Below are positions 11,054-20,674 of a DNA stretch of 64,000 nt, one piece after another (positions within the stretch are counted from its first letter, which is position 1; the number at the start of each line of letters is the position of its first letter). The position numbers were made by a program, and so were the translations under genes. Where the stretch lies: positions 620,001-684,000 of the forward strand of contig JAHYIO010000042.1 of NCBI GenBank assembly GCA_020543525.1, read 5' to 3'. The notes beneath the pieces were generated by a model. The model did no database searches. It had not been told where the DNA came from and worked only from the letters and a program-made list of their open reading frames with translations. The DNA is from Coriolopsis trogii. Its lineage: Eukaryota > Basidiomycota > Agaricomycetes > Polyporales > Polyporaceae.

Positions 11054-14000
11054 ATGCGTTTACTTAACACCAAGACCGGACGTCTCAAACTATTCGACGA
11101 CCCTGCTCAGCTTCCGCCCTATGCCATCCTCTCCCACGTCTGGCAAAGAGACGAACAGGTCTTCCAGGATGTCGTTCGTCTTTCCGACAAGGACGATCCC
11201 CGCTCCTACTTGTCCCCCAAGATCCGCATGGCCTGCATCTTCGCCGAGAAGGAGAGCTTTGAATGGATCTGGATAGACACCTGCTGCATCGACAAGTCCA
11301 GTAGCTCAGAACTCCAGGAAGCCATCAACTCCATGTACTCGTGGTATGCCCGCGCAGAAATCTGCTACGCATACATGCATGACGTAGAGGACACACACCC
11401 ATCCCACCACGACTCCTTCAAGGACAGCGTCTGGTTTCAGCGCGGTTGGACCCTCCAGGAGCTCATTGCTCCTCCTTATGTCGTCTTCCTCTCCCGTGGA
11501 TGGCATACTCTCGGCACCAAACAGACACTCGCAAACCAGATCGAGCACATCACTACCATCGACTCAGACGTTCTCCTTCGACTTGTTGATCTCGACAAGA
11601 TCAGTGTTGCCCGCCGCATGTCCTGGGCATCCTCCCGCAGAACCACCCGCGAGGAGGACCGTGCGTACTCTTTGATGGGCATTTTCGGTGTGAACATGCC
11701 CACCATCTACGGAGAAGGTCCCCAGGCGTTTATCCGTCTGCAATTGGAAATCCTGAAGCGATGCTCTGATCAGAGCATCTTCGCATGGGGAGATAGGATT
11801 GACATTGCAGAGATTCGCAGAGGTGCCATACCGACCCTCATTGATCGCGACTTTGAGCTGCAAACCCCGCGCTCTCTCCTTGCACCCTCTCCGTCGGACT
11901 TCGCTCATTCCAGAGACATTCAGCCCGTGACCCTTGACGAGCTTGGAGCTCTGATTGAAATGGAGATTATCCCTCCTGAGCACGTTCATACGAGCTACGG
12001 CATGCGCACATCTCTCCCAACTCTGGCTATAGGCATCACCCGGGAACCAGCAGTGTGCATTGCAATTCTGACATGCCAGGACTCGTACGACAACATCATT
12101 GTCCTCCTTCTACATCAACGCCTACGAACGCTGAACGCGCCGTATGGTTTCTACCACGTCGGTGCCGACTTGTCGATGGTGTTCGATGATCATTGTACAC
12201 CAACATTCACGAATTACTATCGAATCGGAAGCGTTTCGCGCCATCTCCTATGTGAAATGAGATCCCAATACCCGTCATGGCTGGGCCAGATGTACATTGA
12301 ATGTCCGATGACGCCAGCCTCTGCGGCGGTCGCTCCTCGGATATCACCTCCCGTATTCAGTGACAACGGTTCCATCTCGTACGCCTTCTTCTTCCCTGCG
12401 TGGGTCTTCAAATGGGGCCGGGTCACTCTAGTGGATGACGAGCAACGCATCGTTCAAGACGAGGACTCGGACGGCTTCATGCTAGAAGTGTCCCCAACAG
12501 GTCATCGCAACAGGCGATCCGTCATATTCTCCCAAAACCTCGATCTCGACGGCCCATTATCGCAGCCTGAAGGCTTCCGTCTATCCGTCTGGCTCGACTG
12601 CCCTTGCGACAGTTCTCCGCTCCAACACCCCGTCTCCTTCACGGTCGATATGATCATGCCTAGCCCGCGGCACTCTCCAGCGAGCAGCACGCACTCCCAC
12701 TCCTCGGCGTCCAGTTCTTCACATGCACGACCCAGGTCTCGCAGCCTGAGTGCGATGCTCAAGAACATATCGTTCGCGCAACTTATGCTGCAACGCACCC
12801 CCTCTCCAAGTCGATCCGTCTCAGATCTCATTTCGCTTTCTTCCTCCCAATACGGAGACAGCGTTGGAAGTATTGCCAATAGCCTGAGGAATCCCGCCAC
12901 CGATGTGTACTCGCACATGCATGTGAACGACAGCGATGCCTGGGATACCCCGCTACCCCATGCTTCTACATACCCATCAGGAGACGGTTCAGCACAAGGC
13001 ACTGATACGCAGCGGCCATGGCAATGCGCCCAACAGCGTACCCACATCCCCACGATAGCCAACCCTGCCATTCTCATGAAGTTCCTCAGCGGGATCGGCT
13101 CCGTCGAACTTGCGCTCAAGCGTTGGGAACGATGTCACAGGAGCAAAGCGACGTACGTGTATATCGTCGACCTGAGGATGTTATCCCTTAGGCAACATGA
13201 TGAGCCTGAGAGGAAATCGTCGTTGCCAACGTACACGACCGGCGTCATCCCTCAGAGCGGCGTCATCCTCTATGACGCTCCGGAGGATGTTGATGCACGA
13301 GAACGGTCTGAAAACGCGCTGCAACTAAGTGGGGATTGGCCAATGTCCCCAAGTAAGCTTATCTCCCCCCTCAAATACTTCGTATTCGCTCACCGGTACA
13401 TCCTCTCACCTAGACTCAATCCAATTCGAATTTGACGGACCTTCGGACGATGAGGCGGACAGTGACTCAGAATATTCACATGTGACCCTGCCCACGTTCC
13501 GACATGAGATCTCTCACACGTACCTTCACCTAGGACATGTCCGCAGACATTTGAGTCCCGACCCGCCCTCTCCAGCAACGACGTACTACTCTTTCCCGCC
13601 CTCCCCAGTCTCTGTCCCCCAACGCCTCCGCAGCCAGCACGGTTCATTCTCAGAGCAGCCACGCACCAGTTCTCCCCCCACCCGCACCCTCAGTTCTAGT
13701 CCCAGCCTCGCTTCCGACCACTCTTTGGACAGCCATTTAGCCCTAACCTCTCACCACCTTCCGACCGCGGAAAACCACCACATCCGGAGGTCACGACCCG
13801 AATCCACCCATGGCCACCCTTCTCCATACTCGCACGTTCCCCATTCTTACTCTATCGCCCACGCCCCGCAATCTCCTCACGTCCCCACCTCACCCCTGCC
13901 GCTCGCGCCTGACCCGGACGAGATCTCGACGCTCAGCCCGGTTCGCGTCCGCCCGGACTTTGAGTCTGACTTCCCCACTGATGTCGATCGATGGTGGCCG

Positions 14001-14369
14001 CCAGCCCCAATACCCCCGCTCCTCCGTGACCCGGACTCGGGTGATAGGTTGCCTTGGGCAACCGACGGTCATACTCTCGCACACGCCTTACACTCAGAGA
14101 GGGAAGCGGAAGAGGAGGAGGAATTCGACGAGGAAGGGGACGGGAACCCGGAGGCTGCCATTCACGCTCCGATGCCAACCCGGCCCTATACAAATACTCC
14201 TCCATACTCTTCCGCATCGCGCGACCAGGTGCCCGCTCGACCCTTGCCGGTCACTCATATTCAAGCCGCGCCTCTCGACTCGAACGAGCTCGGGTTGAAC
14301 TTTGGGTCCGGATATTTCCTTGGTCGTGACTATACTCTCGGCCACCGACCGATACCAAGTGATTGGTAG
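11054..14369 (+). CDS. HET-domain (heterokaryon incompatibility-like) protein with long disordered tail
   Basis: Model: join(11054..13352, 13414..14369), 1084 aa. I chose the ATG at 11054 because MRLLNTKTGR is the usual start of basidiomycete HET proteins. HET motifs in order: YAILSHVW (residues 23-30), WIWIDTCCIDK (about 71-81), FQRGWTLQELIAP (about 130-142), RTTREEDRAYSLMGIFGV and MPTIYGEG (about 195-220). After about residue 500 come serine-rich segments and from about 760 a Pro/Ser/Asp/Glu-rich tail. The 61-nt intron (GTAAGC...ACCTAG) joins the two long frames in phase; without it the protein would stop at 13435. HET domains act in non-self recognition and cell death in ascomycetes; the role in basidiomycetes is less clear. 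No NACHT or WD40 module is present. Confidence 0.9.
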
Positions 14370-15103
14370 CCCTAGGCCATCCCGTCTCTAGACGAGTCTG
14401 CCCTACACACGGGCACGCCAGTGACGCCACTACCAGCCATGTAGCACAGATACCCTCAAACTGTCCGTATCGCGCTCAGTATAGGCATATACGTCCTTGT
14501 TCTAGGATGCGGATTTCTCGTGCCGGAACTTGAGCTATGACGGATTCGCATTCATGATGCCTCCTTTCGAGCTCAACGGTCCATCCTCGTGCGAATGCTC
14601 TTGGGCTTCAGTCAAATCGCACGCCAATTTCTACCACGCATACACTCGCTCCGCCTCGCCAAGCCTGAGCACTCGTCGTAATGATCGTAATGCCACCCTC
14701 CAGTCCGACCATGGCAACACTGGCCTCCATAAAACTCGCATCATTCGTTTCTAGCAAAACATAACCACAAACTCGTGAAAGGACAGATGTAGTGAGCAGG
14801 GATCAGGATACAGGAGGTACTGGTTCTTCTCTGGGACCGAGCTCGCCACCGTTGCGCATCATACACTCACCACACTTCATCATGGCTACTACCACAACTC
14901 AAGCCTACGATGAAATCCATCACATCGATCCCTACGGTTACCCTGGCGGTCATGTCGCCCGCACGGTTTCGCCCGTACAATGGAAGGCCACTGTCGTTCT
15001 GGGCTGCTCGTCGAGTCGTACTGGTGTTGGATTATGTCGGGCTCCCCTTACGAGATGGGCAATTCATTTGTAGTATTGTGACAACGTTGACATGAGACCT
15101 ATA
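14370..15103. other. Stretch without recognisable genes
   Basis: Downstream flank of the HET gene and of the minus-strand deaminase pseudogene. No conserved frame or RNA gene seen. Confidence 0.5.
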
Positions 15104-16150
15104 CTACTGATAGTCCGCATCCTCAACCGTAGTCCGTCGCCGGTGCGGTGGTACATCGTCACGAAACGACAATCCCGCTTGACTCGAAGAATGTCGTCCA
15201 ATATGTCCGCAGTGAATCGCGTTTTGTCTGACCACTGGCCACGCCCCTTTCAGAACGCGCAGGTGAAGTCTGTGCAGACCGCGGCTGGATCTGAAGACCT
15301 CCAACAGAATGTTAACAGCCGCATCGCGCATAAGATTAGGCGTGACAGACCCGCCGGGGGCGCCCATGGAAATATATATATGGACGCTTCCTATAGCGTT
15401 GCAACGCCACTCCCGGATTTCAAGAGTTCAGCGAGTGCATAGCGACAGTAGCAGCATCGCTTGCTGATTCCTCAGGCGATGGGGTCATCAGACTGACGGA
15501 CAACAGGTACGGGTCAGTCTCAACGGAAAGCGTGACAAGCGAGGGATGCAATATACTCATGGCAGGGCATATGTTAGGAAACGACATGTACTGTCCTCCA
15601 CCCTTGAGGGCGTCCAAAACGCGCATCAGCGCAGCTTCTGCGTGAACACTCACCTTGAACTTGACTCCGGAGCCCTGTAGACCCTTAACGGGCTCCACAT
15701 CGAGACCAGACCATGTTGCAAACTTGTCCTTTGAACGGGTTGAAGTACTCCGAGTCCGCGGAGACGACGAGGTCTTCCTTATCAGTGTGGCAATGACTTG
15801 GTAAGCATTGAGAGTAGCCATCTCTCGGTCGCTACTCGGGTGCATGAGGTGTTTCGGGCAACTGCGACGGTGACAGAACGTGGTTCAAGCTGGCCGGTGA
15901 CCGCAACGAATTGGTGTCCACGTGGATGTCAGGGTATATGCGAGTCGAGACCACAGTCCAAGAACACAAAAACCAGCCCGCATGGCTCCTGAGACGGTCG
16001 ATCCGACGTGGCGTATGTGGAGAGTTGTGGGTAGGACGATATCCCGAGGTATGTCTGTTTCTGTTTCCGATGTCTCGGGCTGAAGCGGAAAGAAGCTGGC
16101 CGCAGACGGTGGGGGAGTGTGAGAGCGACAAGTGGTCATCGAGGTTAAGG
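15104..16150 (-). pseudogene. OTT_1508-like deaminase pseudogene with large internal deletion
   Basis: On the minus strand the N-terminal block (SHTPPPSAASFFPLQPETSE, 16139-15885) matches the start of the deaminase gene at 24.3 kb. Near 15850 it jumps to the C-terminal part (FATWSGLDVEPVK, VSVHAEAALMRVLDALKGG) and then, in another frame, KRCCYCRYALAELLKSGSG and APGGSVTPNLMRDA. Relative to the 24-26.6 kb copy several hundred codons in the middle are absent, and there are stops and frame changes. The HAE and CxxC motifs of the zinc-dependent deaminase fold are still readable, in different frames. Confidence 0.75.
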
Positions 16151-16791
16151 TGAACCAAGGTGAGCGTCGGTCAGGTCAAATGACAACTGCAGCCGGAGAG
16201 CGCCAGCCCGGACAAACCCTCAATCTCAGCAACATGAGCTCCATCCTCGGAAACACAAGTAGCTCTCGCACCCTGAATTTCTAGCAATGACCGCACTGAC
16301 AACAACAGAGACACAGACTCGTACAAGGACAAACATGTAGGTGAGCGAGAATCGATATCAGAGACACAGAGTACGGAGTTCAGAGACTGGAGTGAGATGG
16401 GATGTGTGAGATGTGGACATACGCAGGCAGCGGGAGAGTTAATAGCTAGAGTACTGATACTATATATGCGTATGTTGGTGAATGAGGAGCGGATCGGCGA
16501 GGCGTATCCTGTCTGGAGATGGTTCTTACCGTGTCTGGACGAGCTGATATGGGAGAGTATATACGGACGAGGGCACGGAGACGAGGAACATAGGTAGAGA
16601 CGACAGAAGAGACGTGGGGCATCGCAAGAAGAAAACGGGGAAGAAAGCGACGACGAACGACCGGGGTGACGTCGCGGGGAATAGCGATGACCGTCTGCAC
16701 GAGATATACCGACGTCCTTCGTCACCCTGTGGTGCGAAAGCATGGACGTGGTACGCGCTCGAAGGCCACGTACAGGAGAAAGGCGACAACT
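16151..16791. other. Stretch without recognisable genes
   Basis: Between the deaminase pseudogene and the 3' end of the RRM gene. Only unconserved short frames. Confidence 0.5.
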
Positions 16792-17770
16792 TCAACGGTC
16801 GACGTCCATCCTGGCAGAGCCACCGCGCCTGCGGCCCCGTCCTCTACCGCGACTGCGCCCCCCGCGTGGAGGAGCCTGGGTGTACTCTTTGGGGTCGGCG
16901 CCTGGGGGGGCTACGAGTACGTGAGCCCTCGAGTCAAAGGCAAGGATCTCATCCGAGCGCAATTTACTGAGCATCGCTGATGAGCCCTTGAGGTCCATTC
17001 TAGAAAGGGGTGTCGACTCACGAGCCAGAGTGGTGGTCGTCGGCCATGAGGACGTCGACACTACCCTCGACGAGGGCGGCGCCGATACGTCCGGAAAGGG
17101 TCGCATTCACGCCGCCGACGACTTTGACCTCGAGGGTGCGGCCATCTGCAGGCTGTCCGTGGAACTTGGCAACGGCAGTCTGTGCATCCTTCTCATGCTT
17201 GTAGGTGAGGCGAACGATTGGTTCTGGCGAAGACGATTGAAGGACGGCTGACGTGATAGGACCGCAGCGTTTGAAGATAGCCTTGAGATAGTTGAGAAGA
17301 GGTGATATATGGGGAGGAAAGGACGATACCTCGACGTCTGCAGCGGTGGTGCCCTTTGCTAAACCAGCAACCTGCACGACATTGCCTCGAGAGCTAGCGC
17401 CCTTGATGGATAGACCACCTTTCTCTCCGAGAGCATCGCGAAGGGCCTTGTCTGCCATGCCAAAGTTCATCTTCGGGACTTGGGGGGCGTTGGTGAGGCG
17501 AGCGACAAGAGAACGCTCTTGATTGTACATGTCGTGTTTCCATGTGTCATTCACGTCCGCTTTTGGAGGACGCTGGTTCTTGTTCTATTGTGAGGGTGAA
17601 GACCGGAGGAGAGAATAAAGCGGGAATGAGTAGGTTGTCGATAGGGGACGGATGTATGAGGGGCGCACATAGGGACCGGATGCTGCAGCACGGTTTGACT
17701 TTTGGCGTACAGGGCCGACAGAGGGCGCGGCGCCAGGGGGGAGGCTAATGCGGTCGAGGAGAGAAGTCAT
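16792..17770 (-). CDS. RRM protein of the Aly/REF (Yra1) type, mRNA export adaptor
   Basis: Model: complement(join(16792..16966, 17022..17281, 17330..17584, 17669..17770)), 263 aa. N-terminal basic region (MTSLLDRISLPPG ... RPPKADVNDTWKHDMY), one RRM split by an intron (VVQVAGLAKGTTAADVE, then AIFKRCGPITSAVL, IVRLTYKHEKDAQTAVAKFHG, RTLEVKVVGG), and a C-terminus with the APPGADPKEYTQA motif and an RGG-type arginine/glycine tail (GRSRGRGRGRRRGG). That architecture is typical of Aly/REF adaptors, which couple the TREX complex and mRNA to the export receptor in the nucleus. Introns are 84, 48 and 55 nt. The last acceptor (GCTCAG, 16967) was chosen because the nearer one would give a 22-nt intron. 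I am less sure of Yra1 orthology than of the RRM. Confidence 0.85.
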
Positions 17771-18081
17771 GGTAGGCGGAGAGGAGGACGAGGAGAAGAA
17801 AGCGGTCGAGGTCGTCGCCGTGTTCGACGGCGAGCAAGAAGACGAGAGCAGCGACAACGAGTCTGACGGCCACCGCCACTCTTTGTTTGGTCCTGCTTGC
17901 TCTCACAGCCACATGGGCTTCGCGCGACGTTCCCAGTCACGTGTCAGCGCTTCCCTTTGGCGCGGAGTCGACCGTCATCGGGGTAGGATTGGTTTTGGTC
18001 GGAGACCAAAAAGCTTGGACCTTAGGGAGGAGGATTGGTCGGACCCCTAATCCAGCCTAACTAAAGACGCTCGACCTGCTA

Positions 18082-19263
18082 GTCTCGTGACCAGACGTTC
18101 GGAGCTCGAAATCTCGGACAAATCCGTGCTCCTGAACGTCTGGAGGCTTTACCCCCGTGACTCCCCGCTTGGTGAGGGCCCGCGTGGCTCAGCGGCAGAG
18201 TCGCGTGGAGGGTCCACTGCCCTTGCAGCAGGACCGCGGGTTCGATCCCCGCCGGGCCCACCTTGTTCATGCCGTATTTCCTTCCACCACCATTCCTTAT
18301 CTCTTCATCTTCAACCATCGATTATCCGGGACCAGCCGAAGAAGACACGTGGGGCCTGCAACGGAGCCGGACCGACCTGATTGCACAGCGCCGCCTGAAA
18401 ACTGTAGGGCGGAACGCGAAATTGCAAACCCCGCCAACCAGTTTGGGGCGGTGGAATTTGCGAGGAGTGGGAACGCGCGGGTGGATTCCCGTTAGCGTGA
18501 GAAATGCAGTTACCACGTTGGGAAGCAAGGCCGTGGAAGCGGAGCGATCAGTGATGACCTATATCCCTTCCCACTCGCGTTTGACGTATATTGCGTATGC
18601 GGAGTTCGACGGAGGTTGGGACGCTGGGTATGATTGCGGGGGTATTATGTAATAACAGAAAAGACAGCAGTGTTTGTGCGCTTGTTCGCCTGCCCACTGG
18701 ATAATAACAAACTATCATCATATCATCATCCCCGCTTGGTGACCGATGTGACTCGCTGGTCGCGTTTGGAGTAAGCACTAACATGGCACTCCTCTATATC
18801 TGCGGTTCAACTGTACTGGGAGACGACCTCAGAGGCAAACAGAGTACAACATTAACATGTTTTTGCCTGCCCAGCCAGTCTCCCCCCAATTGGAAGCTTG
18901 AGAGGGCCACAGGGAGACATTCAGGCCCTCCCACTACCTGTGGCACTGGCAGTGAGGAGGACTTGAATGTCTCCCCGCCTTAACACTTTTGCAGCCATGA
19001 GTTGAGCCAACTGGCTTGCAGTGACACTAAAAGCATCACTGCTGTCAAAGATGGGCCCCTTGCTCAATGTAACTCATATTATTAGGCTACATGGTGAGGG
19101 AGAAGCAGCTCGGGGTCATCGGACATTGAGCTGGAATGTCACGGAGGTCACTCAGCGGTCACCAAGGGGGGAGTCACGGGGGTAAAGCCACCAGACGTTC
19201 AGGAGCTCGGATTCGCCCGGTTTTTCGAATCCGATTGAAGCTCCGAACGTCTGGTCACGAGAC
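18082..19263. mobile_element. Candidate TIR element with ~95-bp inverted repeats, TA-flanked
   Basis: Left arm GTCTCGTGACCAGACGTTCG (18082 on) is repeated inverted at the right end (19263 leftwards). The match spans about 95 bp, up to the ACCCCCGTGACTCCCC block. TA lies at both borders (18080-18081, 19264-19265). Each arm is itself palindromic (CCAGACGTTC ... GAACGTCTGG). No transposase frame; the interior holds a tRNA-like sequence and about 900 bp with nothing recognisable. A Tc1/mariner-like origin is suggested only by the TA flank. Confidence 0.6.
18176..18260 (+). tRNA. tRNA-like gene (possibly tRNA-Ala or a tRNA pseudogene)
   Basis: 85 nt. The 7-bp acceptor stem GGGCCCG/CGGGCCC is perfect with discriminator A, and the T arm GCGGG-TTCGATC-CCCGC is perfect. 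A-box TGGCTCAGCGG and B-box GGTTCGATCCC match pol III consensus. The possible anticodon arm ACTGC-CCTTGCA-GCAGG has no T at position 33, and the region before it is about 14 nt longer than normal and can form its own hairpin (GTGGA-GGG-TCCAC). This insert is not at the usual tRNA intron position, so the gene may be non-functional. Confidence 0.5.
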
Positions 19264-19349
19264 TACCGGGCGGCCGGCGGGCCCACCCCTTGCTACGACC
19301 AATTTTCCGGTGAGCCTGCGTCTCTGACATGACTCCTTCGCTCTACGGG

Positions 19350-19873
19350 TAGTGTATGGGGCAGAATTGTTTTGGTCCATTCTGCCGGCAGATATGGCAG
19401 AATGGCAAATGCCGGGCCCGGCAGAATGTGGCAGAAAGGTAAGCGCCTACGAGACGAACAGCGACAGACGGAGTTATTTGCCCTTGTTATTTGGTATAAT
19501 CCGTTGGTCTTTTGATCTTGCCAGTCATTTTAGTTATATCTCTCGTTGTTTGGCTCAATTGCGACCCCAAAATCACACAGGTGATGTGTGAGTGGTGAGT
19601 GAGTCTGGGTGAGTCCGAGCGACAGCCATCCTTATACCAGTTCAAGCGAGAACTGGCAGGGATAATGAATCTAAAGAGCTCGACAATCAAAACTGATAAG
19701 ATTCTTGGGTCCTAATTGGCGTAATTAGTCCAACCCCCGAGCCTGCACCTTCCATATATGTGCAAGGCGCTTAGCTATCTGCCACTATCTGCCAGGACTG
19801 CTCTCCGGCAAAATGACAAATGCCGCTTGGCAAATGCCAGTGGCAGATTGGCAGCATTCTGCCTCGCACACTA
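19350..19873. mobile_element. hAT-like MITE (524 bp) with 8-bp target duplication
   Basis: Termini TAGTGTATGGGGCAGAAT and inverted ATTCTGCCTCGCACACTA. Flanks TCTACGGG at 19342-19349 and 19874-19881. The paralogous empty site at 30227-30240 (CTCTACGCGCCGCCGG) carries one copy. The 8-bp duplication and TAGTG ends fit hAT. Internal GGCAGAATGGCAAATGCC-type repeats add secondary structure. No coding capacity. Confidence 0.85.
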
Positions 19874-20175
19874 TCTACGGGCCGCTGGACTCAGATCCCT
19901 TGTCTCCCTCTCGGGTTGGCAGCTCGTCCAGGCCAGGCTTTCCGCTTTCTGCACCAGACCTCTGCATTCTGTGCTTCTTGGCTCCATATCCATCATGCCT
20001 TCTCTCTTGAATCCCTTCAGGGAGTTACATCTCGCTTTGTGTGGACAAGAGTGTGCTCCAGGCTTTTTGACACCTGTGATTCTCGCTCTTTGTTCCCTCT
20101 GTATCAACTTGTCACTTACTCTCTGCCATCCAGCTCACCTCGTTACTTCCTGGCAACGGATCAAAAAGGTCATCT
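19874..20175 (+). repeat. Dispersed repeat, copy 1 (second copy 30225-30692)
   Basis: Sequence from TCTACGGGCCGCTGG through CTCGGGTTGGCAGCTCG, GACCTCTGCATTCTGTG and GCCATCCAGC to CTGGCAACGGATCAA recurs at 30.2-30.7 kb, where it is interrupted by about 190 bp. It may be an old non-coding retroelement; its type is unknown to me. Confidence 0.75.
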
Positions 20176-20318
20176 CGGGGAGCTCACTCTGTGCAGGTGA
20201 AGGTATGGAAGTCGGTGAAGTGTGTCCGCACACTGTCTTGTCTGGTGTCATCGGTGAGCGTGCGCTGTTCAGCTTGCACATACATGCTCTGCCTATATTG
20301 CGATATCACGAACAATAT

Positions 20319-20591
20319 CACGACGGGCAATGGCCAAATCCGCCCTCCTGAACAGGCCGGGGAAATTGCCGATATTGGTCTCCTATTCTGGTCCAGAATA
20401 TCTTCGGAGATCGTGCCGGAATCTGGATAAGGTGAATAAGTAGCCAATACTAATGTCCCTTTCGGAGTTCCAACTTGTTGTATTCGGCGCTCTGGTGATT
20501 TCACCAAAGTATTCTGGCCCGGAACAGGAGACCAATTCCGTCCATATTCCCGGCCTGTTCTGGGGGGTGGCATACGCCATTGCCCGTCGTG
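20319..20591. mobile_element. MITE (273 bp) in the 3' flank of HNH paralogue 2
   Basis: 16-bp perfect terminal inverted repeat CACGACGGGCAATGGC, extended imperfectly to an AACAGGCCGGG block. The 3-bp target duplication TAT (20316-20318, 20592-20594) is proven by the empty site in the 3' flank of HNH paralogue 1 (about 8766-8783). CAC ends and a 3-bp duplication suggest a CACTA-type parent; this is inference. Confidence 0.85.
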
Positions 20592-20674
20592 TATGACGCC
20601 AGTCGTGAGTGGCAAGTCGCAAGGGTGTCAAATACGTCGACCACATACTCGTACATAGCACTCGAACAAAGTGA

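Noticed and set aside
16967..17021. 22-nt intron (17000-17021) in the RRM gene
   Set aside because: Too short to splice; a further acceptor gives a 55-nt intron in the same phase.
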